Assembly (NCBI GenBank): GCA_050246115.1
Contig: JBFWWP010000046.1
Span: forward strand, 1-30,960
DNA: 30,960 nt
Direction of reading: 5' to 3'
From: JBFWWP01 sp050246115
GTDB taxonomy: Bacteria > Planctomycetota > UBA8108 > UBA1146 > JAJFFE01
A program made the position numbers and the translations under genes. Under the pieces are notes generated by a model. That model was not told where the DNA came from. It ran no database searches and saw only the letters and a program-made list of their open reading frames with translations. This document shows positions 6,126 through 14,713 of this stretch, piece after piece (positions within the stretch are counted from its first letter, which is position 1; every line of letters starts with the position of its first letter).

Positions 6126-7873
6126 TCTGGGCTCACCGAGTGCGCCTGAATCGACCGCGAGACTTCGGCGTCGGGGACTTGATCGCTGTGACAGGCAGCC
6201 TTCACGCCCGGGGCCGCCCCTACCGCTCGCTCCGTCTTGGCCGCGAGACGGTGAATCTCGGCGGGTTCGAGCACCCCGCGACGCTCGAGGATCGCACGCT
6301 GGTCGGGCGTGAGCGCAGCGCTACGGAGCGCCTTCTCGCGACGGTAAGCAGGGTCCTTGCCGGACGCAAACTCGACGATCTCCTTGCTGATCCGGACGCT
6401 GCACCAGTCGTGGCCACACATGGCACAGAAGTCCGTATCCACGTCGAGGTCCTCGTCGTGGTAAGCGCGCGCGGTGTCGGGATCGAAGCTCAGCTCGAAG
6501 TGCTTCTCCCAGTTGAGCGCGGCGCGCGCGCGCGTCAGCTCATCGTCGCGGTCCCGAGCGCCTGGGATTCCCAGCGCGATGTCTGCGGCGTGCGCTGCGA
6601 TCTTGTAGGCGACACACCCCTGCTTCACGTCGTCGCGCTTCGGCAGTCCCAGGTGCTCCTTCGGGGTGACGTAGCAGAGCATCGACGCCCCGTGGTAGGC
6701 CGCGTTCGTCGCACCGATGCACGACGTGATATGGTCGTAGCCCGGGAACATGTCGGTGACGAGAGGGCCCAACACATAGAACGGCGCGCCGTGACAAAGC
6801 CGGCGCTGGAGCTTCATGTTGTACTCGATCTGGTCGAGCGGCACGTGCCCCGGTCCCTCGACCATCACCTGCACCCCCTTGGCCCACGCCCGCTCCGTGA
6901 GCTCGCCGAGAGTCTCGAGCTCCGCCAACTGCGCCGCATCGGTGGCGTCGGCGAGTCCCCCGGGCCGCAGGCCATCGCCGATCGAGAACGTCACGTCGTA
7001 CTCGCGCATGATGTCGCAGATGTCGTCCCACAGTTCGTACATCGGATTCTCGCGGCCATGCACCAACATCCACTTGGCGAGCAGCGACCCGCCGCGCGAC
7101 ACGATGCCGATCAAGCGATCGCGCACCAGTGGCAGGTGCGCGCGCCGCACTCCGGCGTGAATGGTGAAGTAGTCCACTCCTTGCTGGGCCTGACGCTCGA
7201 TGCCTTCGAGGATGGCTGCCTCGTCGAGGTCCTCGAGCTTGCGGCCAACGATCATCGAGTAGATCGGCACCGTACCAATGGGAACCGTCGAGTGGCGCAC
7301 GATCGCGGCGCGGCACTCATCGAGGTTGCCGCCCGTCGAGAGATCCATCGCCGTGTCCGCGCCCCAGCGAATCGCCCAGTCCAACTTCGCGAGTTCCTCG
7401 CGGGTGTCCGACGAAACCGGCGAGGCCCCGAGATTGGCGTTGACCTTGGTCTTCGAAGCGCGACCGATCGCCATCGGATCGAGCCGGAACCCCAAGTGCA
7501 CCCGATTCGCCGGGATCACCATCCGGCCCGCCGCAACCTCGTCGCGCACTTGCTCCGCGGTGAGGTGTGGCTCGCGTTCGGCGACCCGCCGCATCTCGGC
7601 AGTGACGACACCGTCGCGGGCCTGCTCGAGCTGCGTCACCGCGCGCGATCCGGTACGCGGCTCGTGACGGAAGTCCCACGCCGTGAGATGCGAAGGCGCC
7701 GGCATGCCCGGAGTGTCGGGCGAGGAGTACGTGAGCGCGCCGCCGACGTCGGGCCGCAACGCAAAGCTGCCGGGGCTCGTCCCCGCCGACGTGCTGGACG
7801 GGTTCGTCGCGCCGTGGACCGGGAGCGGGCCTCGGTCGCAACGACCCGAATTGGGTGTAGCAGGTTGGATCAT
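6122..7873 (-). CDS. thiC: Phosphomethylpyrimidine synthase ThiC
   Basis: ThiC is a radical-SAM enzyme that converts aminoimidazole ribotide to HMP phosphate, the pyrimidine half of thiamine. The 583-residue product has the family blocks GRMVIPANRVH, TKVNANLGASP, WGADTAMDLSTGG, VDYFTIHAGV, SIGDGLRPG and VMVEGPGHVPLDQIE. The C-terminal cluster motif is CAMCGHDWC (CxxCxxxxC), which binds the [4Fe-4S] cluster. I place the start at ATG 7873, preceded by GGAGGA at a good distance. The frame stays open to 8068, but that part is the riboswitch leader, not protein. No other thiamine gene is next to it; coaA follows 70 bases downstream. Control by TPP is shown by the riboswitch at 7911-7994. Confidence 0.96.
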   Translation of the reverse strand: MIQPATPNSGRCDRGPLPVHGATNPSSTSAGTSPGSFALRPDVGGALTYSSPDTPGMPAPSHLTAWDFRHEPRTGSRAVTQLEQARDGVVTAEMRRVAEREPHLTAEQVRDEVAAGRMVIPANRVHLGFRLDPMAIGRASKTKVNANLGASPVSSDTREELAKLDWAIRWGADTAMDLSTGGNLDECRAAIVRHSTVPIGTVPIYSMIVGRKLEDLDEAAILEGIERQAQQGVDYFTIHAGVRRAHLPLVRDRLIGIVSRGGSLLAKWMLVHGRENPMYELWDDICDIMREYDVTFSIGDGLRPGGLADATDAAQLAELETLGELTERAWAKGVQVMVEGPGHVPLDQIEYNMKLQRRLCHGAPFYVLGPLVTDMFPGYDHITSCIGATNAAYHGASMLCYVTPKEHLGLPKRDDVKQGCVAYKIAAHAADIALGIPGARDRDDELTRARAALNWEKHFELSFDPDTARAYHDEDLDVDTDFCAMCGHDWCSVRISKEIVEFASGKDPAYRREKALRSAALTPDQRAILERRGVLEPAEIHRLAAKTERAVGAAPGVKAACHSDQVPDAEVSRSIQAHSVSPD

Positions 7874-7910
7874 GGGGTTCCTCCAATGCGGTGGAACGCC
7901 CGGCAGGGAT

Positions 7911-7994
7911 TCGCTTCCCTCCGCCGGTGCGAGCCGGATCAGGTTCCACGGGTGCTTCTCAGCGCCACGAAACCACTCCTGGCGCGCCCCGAGC
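7911..7994 (-). promoter_or_regulatory. TPP riboswitch (THI element) of thiC
   Basis: On the minus strand the leader has the conserved core in order: CTGAGA, ACCC, GAACCTGATCCGGCT, ACCGGCGGAGGGAA. The flanking TCG and CGA can close P1. It ends 37 bases before the thiC ATG and close to its ribosome binding site, so control of translation initiation by thiamine pyrophosphate is the likely mechanism; I see no clear terminator stem. Confidence 0.93.
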
Positions 7995-8158
7995 GATGGG
8001 CGGAAGATAGCAAGAGCGTCCGCAGAATGGGAGAGGTTGGGCGTTCCCGCCCGCGCGGGGTGCGCCAACGGTGCCCCACGGGTTCTGGCGCGCCACCCCG
8101 AATTCGAGGGCGACCGAACCCGAGAGCCCGACCGCCGGCGGTGGCGCGCCCTGCTGGG

Positions 8159-11100
8159 CTACTCGATGGTCAGTTCCGCCCGAGCGGGAATCGACAGCGC
8201 CTCCCGCCACTCGTCATCCCGATAGAGCGAAGTCAGGAGACGCGCCTGCACGCGGTAGCGACCCGGCGGCAGTCCGGTGCTGGGCAGCAACAGGGCCTGG
8301 GTGCCGGTGAAGGTGCCCATGTACGCGCGTACCGACTGTCCCAAGTACGTGGCTTCCCGGCCGGAGTCGACCTTGGGCGCCGGGAGCTCCGGCCATTCGA
8401 CCGTGTGGTCGAGCTGCCCGTCGAGAGGCGTCAGCTCGTCGACGATCAGCTCACTGCGAAACACGGGTCGGTTCGTGACTCCAGCACGCAGGAACTGCAG
8501 GAACTCCTCCTTGGAGTTGGTGAACGAAGCTCGCGCGACCTCGCGCTGATTCTCACTGTCGAGCACGATGTAGGTCGGGTTCGCGTTGTAGCCGGTGACC
8601 TGTCGCTGCACCTTGTCGTAGTGCAGCTGCTCGCGCTCGATTTGGTTGTCGGTGTAGATCTCCAGGAGATCGAATTGTCGTAGCAACTCTACGACGTCGG
8701 GTGCGAGCAGGATACCCTGCTCCATCTTCCGACAGTTCGCTCAGGTGTGGCCGGTGAAGTTGATCAGGATGGGCTTGCGCTCCGCCCGCGCGCGCAACTG
8801 CGCCAAGACATCCGCGTAGTTCTCCGGGTGGTTGGACGACAATTCTCGCCACCTCACTCCGTCCGCACTCTCACTGCGGCGCCGTTCCTCGATCGAAGGG
8901 TGCGAAGGGCTCAACTGTGCTTCGAGGTTTGGATCCAAGAGTCTGCCGGTCGCCCCCCAGAAACAGTAGCCGGCCAAAGCCAAGAAGAAGACCATGGTTC
9001 CGGATCGAACCAAGCCGAACTTCGTCACCGGCGAATCGTGCGGAAAGCGGATCCAGCCGGCGAGGTAGACCACGGTGAGCACGAACACGATCCCCCAGAT
9101 CGCCAGCACGAGTTCACGAAAGATCGGGTTCGTTCCCCAGTACAGCGGGAACACGCAGAAGAACTTCCAGGCGGCCGCAACCTCGACGAACCCGAGGACC
9201 ACCTTCACGCTGTTGAGCCAACCGCCCGAGCGCGGCAGTCCTGACACGAACTTCGGGAACAAGGCCAGGAAGAAGAACGGCACGGCAAAGGTGCTGCTGA
9301 ACGCCAACATCCCTGCCGCTGCGTACCAAGTGCCACCGGTCACCGCGAGAGCGAGCAGCGTGCTGACGATCGGCCCCACACACGTGAAGGTCGTGATGCT
9401 GAAGACGAACCCCATGAACAACACACTCGCCACCCCGCCCGATCCGCTGGTGCTCGTCGCGCGCTGCGTGAGCCAGGCCGGCAGCTGAATGTTGTAGTAG
9501 CCGAACAAGCTGCCGGCGAACCACAAGAACAGTAAGCCGATCCCGAGGTTCACCGCCCAGTGAGTGGCAAGTTGGTTGGCGCCGGTACTCCCGAGAAACG
9601 CCGACAACGTGAAACCAATGCCGGTGAAGGTGACGACGATCCCGGCGCAGAAGATCAGCGCCAGCCCGACGACGTTGGAATGACGTGACTCGGCCTGCTT
9701 CGTGAACACGCTGATCGTGATCGGGATCATCGGGTACACGCACGGCGTGAGCAGCGCGACCAGCGCCGCGATCATGCTGGCCCAGATGATGCCGAGGAGG
9801 CCGCCCTGGGACGCCGCCTGCGCCTCGTTGCCGGTGATCGCCGGAATCCGTAGACCGTCGTCGACACGGCCCTCGAACGTGAAGGTCAGTCGCTCCCCGG
9901 GCCGGGCCGAGTTACGGTCGAGTCGGCCTGCGAAGGCGAGCGCAGACGGGTTGCCGACGCCGGTCGATGGCGTCGACGGGCCTGGTGGCGCCAGGGTCGG
10001 TACTCGTGTTTCCCGCCCGACGCCGATGGGAACCACGAAGTCGTGATCGAGGATCACGCAACCGATTTCGTCGTGGCACACTTGACCGTTCACGTTGCCG
10101 CGCAACCAGTGAATCCCGTTCCCCAGGGAACCCGCGGCTTTGACGGGAACCTTGAAGGTCACGCTGCGCTCGTGAATCAGGTGTTCCTCGCCATTGAGCG
10201 AATGCCGCTTCGGCGTGGGCTCGGTCGGCTCCTTGCCGGGGGCCAGCGTAAAGTCCGGTGCAGTCAGCTCAATGCGCGTGGCCGCCGCGAAGGATCGGTT
10301 CTGAAGGCCGTAGATGTGCCATGCGGCCGGCATCCGGGCGGTGACCTCGAGCTCGAACTCCGCGCCCGCCTCGACGCCCGACACCGGGCTGACGTCGATC
10401 ACGTAGCGTCCTTCGGGCTGCTCGAAATGGGTCCGCGCGGCGCTCAAATCGGTCGCAGGAAGCGCACCCGAGGAACCCGGCGTCGGCGCGCCCGGCGCCA
10501 CCGCGGCATTCGTTGGCGAGGTATCCGTGCTCGCGGGCATCACGGGCCCCACCCACACATCGACCTCGAGCGGCAGCTTCTCGACCGGCGGCCGACAAAC
10601 TTCCTTGCAGGCCATGTAGTCGAGCTGGAGGCCTATCCGATGGCGACCGGGCGCGATCGAGTCCGGAACGCGCAGCGCGACGAAGAACACCGGATTGCCC
10701 ACATGCTTGTGGAGCGTGCCCCCCATGGCCGGGTCGTCCACGATCTTGGGCGTCGGTTGCCGCGGCGCCCCCTCGACCACGAAGGGCCCCGGACGATCGA
10801 CCACCAGCTTCGTCGGCAGCCCGACCTTGTCCTCGAAGCCGTAGACGTACCAACCGGGTTCGAGGATGAGTTGCACCTCGAGCTCGAACACTTGACCGGC
10901 GGCCAGATCCGCAACGCCCCGGGCAACGACCTCGACGGGCTCGTCGGGCTCTACGCGGCGCCTGACTTCCAACGGGTGCGACTGGTTCGGCGGCAGTCCA
11001 CTGACAACGAGCGGCAAGGGAATCGTCTCGGTGGTCGGGTTGATGCAGTAGGAGTCGGTGCACGCTTGGTAGTCGAGCCGTACCGTGGGCACACCCGTGG

Positions 11101-11470
11101 GCGCCTTCGTGATCAGGAACTTGCGGCTGAGCGCGATCTTCCCGCTGTAGTAGTCGTAGGCTTCGACGCCCGCTGCCGCGGGCTTACGCTTGGGCGCGGG
11201 CCAGGTCCACTCGTTCAGGGGCTCGAGCCCGGGCGCGCCATCGAGTCCAACGACGCTCGGAATCACCGAGTCATTGCGCGCCGGGCCGTAGATGTGCCAG
11301 CCGGGAGTCATCTGCACGGTCACTTCGAGCGTCACTTCGTAACCTTGCGCAACGCGAGCCGGTTGCCACTTCGCGCTCAGGGCGAGCGCCTTCTCGTCGT
11401 TCGACTGTGCCGAAACGAGGGCTCCGCACGAAAGCCAAAAGGCCAGAGTCAAGGGGGCCTTGCGCAACAT
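8159..11470 (-). CDS. dsbD: DsbD-type thiol:disulfide interchange protein, predicted selenoprotein (in-frame TGA = Sec910)
   Basis: One frame of 1104 codons from ATG 11470 (GAGGAGAAGG upstream) is broken only by TGA at 8743-8741. A signal peptide (LTLAFWLSCGALVSAQ) is followed by three DsbD-alpha-like beta domains, each opening with W-H/Y-I/V-Y-G (about residues 58, 207, 384) and ending with a Cys pair (CTDSYC, CKEVC, CHDEIGC). E. coli DsbD has one such domain. Next is the CcdA-like membrane domain with TPCVYPMIPITISVF (near 575) and TTFTCVGPIVSTLL (near 697), whose cysteines pass electrons across the inner membrane. The C-terminal thioredoxin domain reads ILINFTGHT-TGA-ANCRKMEQ. Homologs have a cysteine where TGA stands (FTGxTCxNCR). 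After the TGA the frame continues with family-like sequence to TGA 8159, ending in a beta-rich extension. A SECIS-like hairpin follows the TGA. I infer a UxxC selenoenzyme. A nonsense mutation or base-call error at this codon is the main alternative. Confidence 0.85.
8696..8733 (-). promoter_or_regulatory. Candidate bacterial SECIS element downstream of the dsbD TGA
   Basis: On the minus strand GAGCAGG and CCTGCTC form a perfect 7-bp stem with a GTAT loop (8705-8722). Below it, across a small internal loop, GTCGG can pair with CCGAC (8729-8733 with 8696-8700). The hairpin starts 18 nt after the TGA and its loop is 25 nt after it. Bacterial SECIS elements lie within the reading frame just downstream of UGA, with a small apical loop containing an early G. 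This structure fits both position and shape. The 7-bp stem also codes for protein. Confidence 0.65.
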
Positions 11471-11946
11471 CCTTCTCCTCGTACTTCGAAACGGGCGACG
11501 AATCGCGCAGACATCGCCGTAGCCGCCAGCGGGCTTTCGCGACGACTGCAGCCGAAAGTACTCTCGCGGGCGCTTGACGCGTGCGCTGAACCGGGGTCCG
11601 TCGGCGGATTCGCGGCAGGCAGCCACCGCACCGCGCCCATGTCGCTCACCGAGCAACGCCGGTGGCGCCCCCCGAAGTTCCAGCGCAGTCATCCGTGGGC
11701 ACCGGATCGTACCCGGTCCGCAGCCTGGCACACGCCGTGCCAACTCGTACTCCGACGGCTTCGACGAACTGGGTTGCCGCGACCGGCTGAACGAGGTTGG
11801 GTCGGGATTCTAACGCGCCAGGAACGAAACACCACCCGACCTGCTGGACCCAGACTGGCCCTGGCCCGGAACCAAGGCCCCGCCTATCATGCCTGTGTTC
11901 GCGTCGGTTTGTCGACACGATCGACTCGTTCGAGCGGGGTGACCTT

Positions 11947-12123
11947 GAGGAGTCGCCCGAGAATGACTTCTTGCCGTCGATTTGGGTCAGATTCGGCCGA
12001 TCCGGAAAGCTCGGAACCGGAGGCGTAGCCTCGGTTCCGGTGAGGATTTCGAGGTTTTCGGATCGGTCGAAGATGGCCCGATGCGACGAGCCAGAGGGTG
12101 AAGTTACTCTTGGGCGACTCCTC
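11947..12123. repeat. Palindromic element, family A, copy 1
   Basis: A 177-bp element whose ends are inverted copies of AGGAGTCGCCCAAGARTRRC. Pairing continues inward: TTCGGCCGATCCG pairs imperfectly with CGGATCGGTCGAA, and at the centre GGAACCGGAGGC pairs with GCCTCGGTTCC around GTA near 12026. The whole element can therefore fold as one long hairpin. It has no gene. A second copy, about 90% identical by eye, is at 28407-28591. It sits in the 804-bp gap between the divergent dsbD and regulator genes. The rest of that gap (11471-11946 and 12124-12274) shows no gene; a small GGCCCCC/GGGGGACC hairpin lies near 12241-12258. Confidence 0.85.
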
Positions 12124-12274
12124 AGCTCGGGTCCAGCGCACTCACGAGTACCGCCAACGAGCGCCTCGCGCCTCGCGCCGACGGCGAACGTTTGTGGGTG
12201 AAGCAGCGCGGCTTGCCGCGGTCGCGAGGGGCATCTCGAAGGCCCCCTTGGGGGACCGAGGTGTCGCGGAAGGG

Positions 12275-12898
12275 ATGCGCGTGCGACTGCGACCGATACA
12301 AGCTCTGATCCTGGACTTGGCCCGGTCCGCGGATCCCGATGACGACCTCGACCAACGACTGCGACATCATGGCCTCCGCCCGCGAAAGCTCCGGGACCCG
12401 CGCCGCGCCCCCCAGGCGGTTGCCGACGGCACGGCGCAAGTGGTGATCTTGATCGTCGGTGCCAAGTCGTCGACCGAGCTCGGACCGCTCCTCGAGCGGT
12501 TGGCGCGTGCCAACGGTGACGTGCCGGTGATCGTCCTGAGCCAGCGTCCTTCGGTGGAGGAGGCCGCCGAAGCGACTCGCGGGCGCGCTCGCGACTACAT
12601 TGCTTTGAACGGAGGGAGCGCGAACGACCTGCTCGACCGTGCACTCGAGCGGGTGTTTCAGGAAAAAGGGTACGCGCGTACCGTCGAGGAGCGATTCTTG
12701 CGCAGCGTGGGTGAACGCTTGCGCGCGGCGCGCACCGAGCAGGCCCTGACGCTCCGACAACTGGCGCAGCGCACCGGCCTCTCGATCAGTTTGATCTCGC
12801 AGATCGAACTCGCGCGCAACTCCGCGTCGCTCTCGTCGCTGCTCAAGCTCTCGCGCGCACTGCACCTGAAGTTGGGTGATGTGTTCGCTGGCTGGTAG
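12275..12898 (+). CDS. HTH (XRE/cro type) regulator with N-terminal receiver-like domain
   Basis: The 207-residue product starts at ATG 12275, with GGAAGGG just upstream; the longer frame to 12098 would run into the family A repeat and lacks a binding site. Residues ~8-130 look like a receiver fold: QVVILIVGAKSSTE, then VPVIVLSQRPSVEEAAEA and ARDYIALNGGSANDLLDRAL. However, the strand that should end in the phosphorylated Asp reads VVILIVG, so normal phosphorylation is unlikely. Residues ~145-207 are an XRE helix-turn-helix: LRAARTEQALTLRQLAQRTG, then LSISLISQIELARNSAS and a LGDVFAG end, as in SinR-like proteins. It probably binds DNA; the target is unknown. The next gene starts 52 bases downstream. 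Confidence 0.78.
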   Translation: MRVRLRPIQALILDLARSADPDDDLDQRLRHHGLRPRKLRDPRRAPQAVADGTAQVVILIVGAKSSTELGPLLERLARANGDVPVIVLSQRPSVEEAAEATRGRARDYIALNGGSANDLLDRALERVFQEKGYARTVEERFLRSVGERLRAARTEQALTLRQLAQRTGLSISLISQIELARNSASLSSLLKLSRALHLKLGDVFAGW

Positions 12899-12950
12899 GA
12901 TCGCCGTGGTCGCCGCGGACGGCGACGACGTACGCGAAGGAGGATGCTCC

Positions 12951-13766
12951 ATGTCCGAGGCCTTGAAGCTACGCTGCCGGTGCGGTTGGGAAGGTCTCTT
13001 CACTCCCGCCCAACAGGGGCTCGCCGTGAGCTGCCCGACTTGCGAGCGCGAGATCCTGGTGACCCGCGACGCCGCAGAGTTCGCGCTCCGCAACGTCGGC
13101 GCGGACGACTTCGAACTCGATCTCGATGTCGAACCGGAGGGCGACGCGGTGACGCCGCCGACGACGGGCAAGCGCGCCCCCACCGGCCGGACACGAACGC
13201 GAAGCACCCCTGGCGGCAGGTCGATCGCCAAGGCGCGCCCCCGCAAGCTGTACGACCAGCGACTGCCGAACTACGCCCAGCACGACCGCGGTGCCCGCGC
13301 GCGACCGGTGACCGCACGCACGGGGCTCCGTCTTGCACCGATGGTGCTCGGGGGGTTGGTGTTCGCCGCCTTGCTCGTAGGCTTCTACGTCGCGATGCAA
13401 CGCACGGGCAAAGCCTCGGCGCTCGCGGCGGCACGGGCATTGGTCACCGAGGTCGCCGGAGCGTTCGGAGAAGGCCGCTTCTCCGGGGCACGCACCTCGT
13501 TCGGGAATGCTGAGGACTTCGCTGCGGTCAGCAGCGGCGTTCGCGCCTTGTTCCCGGCGGACGCTTCGATCCGTCTGGCATTCACGCGCCAACGCGAGTT
13601 CGAACCCGGATCGAGCCCGGAGGAGCCCGCTGACTATTCCGCCATCTTCCGCGCTTCGCACGAGGGCAAGACCTATCGCCTATTCCTCCGCGCGACGCCG
13701 AACGATGGCCGATGGCGCATCTCGCGCGCGTCGTTTCGTGAACTGACTCCGGGAGAAGTGCCTTAG
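12951..13766 (+). CDS. Zinc-ribbon protein with one membrane segment, function unknown
   Basis: The 271-residue product starts at ATG 12951 with AAGGAGG seven bases upstream. The N-terminus has a zinc-ribbon-like set of cysteines, LRCRCGWEG then VSCPTCEREI. A long Arg/Thr/Pro-rich, probably disordered linker follows, then one hydrophobic helix near residues 127-149 (LAPMVLGGLVFAALLVGF). The C-terminal ~115 residues would lie outside the membrane: an AARALVTEVAGAFGEGRF helix and then a beta-rich part ending DGRWRISRASFRELTPG. The plan 'cytoplasmic zinc ribbon, linker, anchor, extracytoplasmic domain' is frequent in planctomycetes. I do not recognise a named family. It lies between the HTH regulator and kdsA on the same strand. 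Confidence 0.7.
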   Translation: MSEALKLRCRCGWEGLFTPAQQGLAVSCPTCEREILVTRDAAEFALRNVGADDFELDLDVEPEGDAVTPPTTGKRAPTGRTRTRSTPGGRSIAKARPRKLYDQRLPNYAQHDRGARARPVTARTGLRLAPMVLGGLVFAALLVGFYVAMQRTGKASALAAARALVTEVAGAFGEGRFSGARTSFGNAEDFAAVSSGVRALFPADASIRLAFTRQREFEPGSSPEEPADYSAIFRASHEGKTYRLFLRATPNDGRWRISRASFRELTPGEVP

Positions 13767-13831
13767 GAGAGACACTTCGGCGCAGCCGAGGGCTTAGGCA
13801 CGACGCGCCGCGTTCGAGGGGGTCGACGACC

Positions 13832-14713
13832 ATGGCAGCGAAAGGGAAGCGAAGTTTGGAACTGCGAACGACACTGAGCATCTCGGGACGCGAGTTGCGA
13901 ACCCCGGTTTGGATCATTGGCCCCGACGTCATCGAGTCGGAGGCCTTCACGCTCGACCTGGCGCGGGAACTCCGACAGATCGCGGAGCGACGCGCGCTGT
14001 CGCTCGTGTTCAAGGCCTCCTATGAGAAGGCCAACCGCACCTCGGCCGCGTCGTTCCGGGGCCCTGGCCTCGCCGCCGGACTCAGGACCTTGGAGCGCGT
14101 GCGGGAGGAGACCGGATTGCTCGTCACGTCCGACGTTCACGACGAAGCCGACGTCGCCGCGGCCGCGAACGTTCTGGACGTGATTCAGATCCCCGCCTTC
14201 TTGTCGCGTCAGAACCGATTGCTCGAGCGCGTCGCCGCCACCGGCCGCACTCCCAACCTCAAAAAGGGCCAGTTCCTGTCGCCTTGGGACATTCCCCACC
14301 GCGTAGAGGTGCTGCGCAGTGCCGGGGCGGCCGACGTTTGGATCACCGAGCGCGGGGTGTCGTTCGGGTATCAGCGGCTGGTCAACGATTTCCGAGTCGT
14401 GCCCCTGACACACGAAGCCCGCGCAGTGTCGATCTTCGACGCGACCCACAGTGTGCAAACGCCGGGCGGAGCCGGGCATCGGTCCGGCGGCGAGCGTGAG
14501 TTCATACCGACGTTGGCCCGCGCTGCGGTCGCTGCGGGCGTCGACGGTCTGTTCTTCGAGGTCCACCCACAACCCGAGAAGGCCCTGTGCGATGGCCCCA
14601 ACTCCGTGCCGCTCGAACACCTCGAATCGTTGCTCGATCAGCTCGAGCCACTGGCGCAGTTGGTGCGACGACTGCCGTCCACGCCGATCGAGGGACTCGG
14701 ACCCCATTCATGA
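13832..14713 (+). CDS. kdsA: 3-deoxy-8-phosphooctulonate synthase (KDO-8-P synthase)
   Basis: KdsA joins phosphoenolpyruvate and arabinose 5-phosphate to form KDO 8-phosphate for LPS inner core. The 293-residue product has the family blocks FKASYEKANRTSAASFRGPG, TSDVHDEADV, IQIPAFLSRQ, NLKKGQFLSPWD, WITERGVSFGY, FDATHSVQTPGG and EVHPQPEKALCDGPNS. His, Glu and Asp metal-site residues of the metal-dependent class are present in the last two blocks. The first block is odd. Where metal-dependent enzymes have GPCxIES and metal-independent ones have an Asn, this protein has GPDVIES (Asp32, codon 13925-13927). Start ATG 13832 has a weak ribosome site. The stop overlaps the next start as ATGA at 14710-14713, so the glycosyltransferase is probably coupled. 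Confidence 0.94.
   Translation: MAAKGKRSLELRTTLSISGRELRTPVWIIGPDVIESEAFTLDLARELRQIAERRALSLVFKASYEKANRTSAASFRGPGLAAGLRTLERVREETGLLVTSDVHDEADVAAAANVLDVIQIPAFLSRQNRLLERVAATGRTPNLKKGQFLSPWDIPHRVEVLRSAGAADVWITERGVSFGYQRLVNDFRVVPLTHEARAVSIFDATHSVQTPGGAGHRSGGEREFIPTLARAAVAAGVDGLFFEVHPQPEKALCDGPNSVPLEHLESLLDQLEPLAQLVRRLPSTPIEGLGPHS

Noticed and set aside
6017..8683. Very long plus-strand open frame (888 codons) opposite thiC
   Set aside because: It is the antisense shadow of thiC, its riboswitch and the end of dsbD. Composition is Arg/Ala-rich without domains, and the minus strand carries unmistakable ThiC motifs.
8159..8725. Separate small gene starting at ATG 8725
   Set aside because: It has no ribosome binding site, lies in the exact frame of dsbD, and begins in the middle of the thioredoxin motif (after NCRK). 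It is the second part of the predicted selenoprotein.
10043..12028. Long plus-strand open frame (661 codons) opposite dsbD
   Set aside because: Shadow of dsbD, caused by high GC at third codon positions; no recognisable motif, and it runs into a palindromic repeat.
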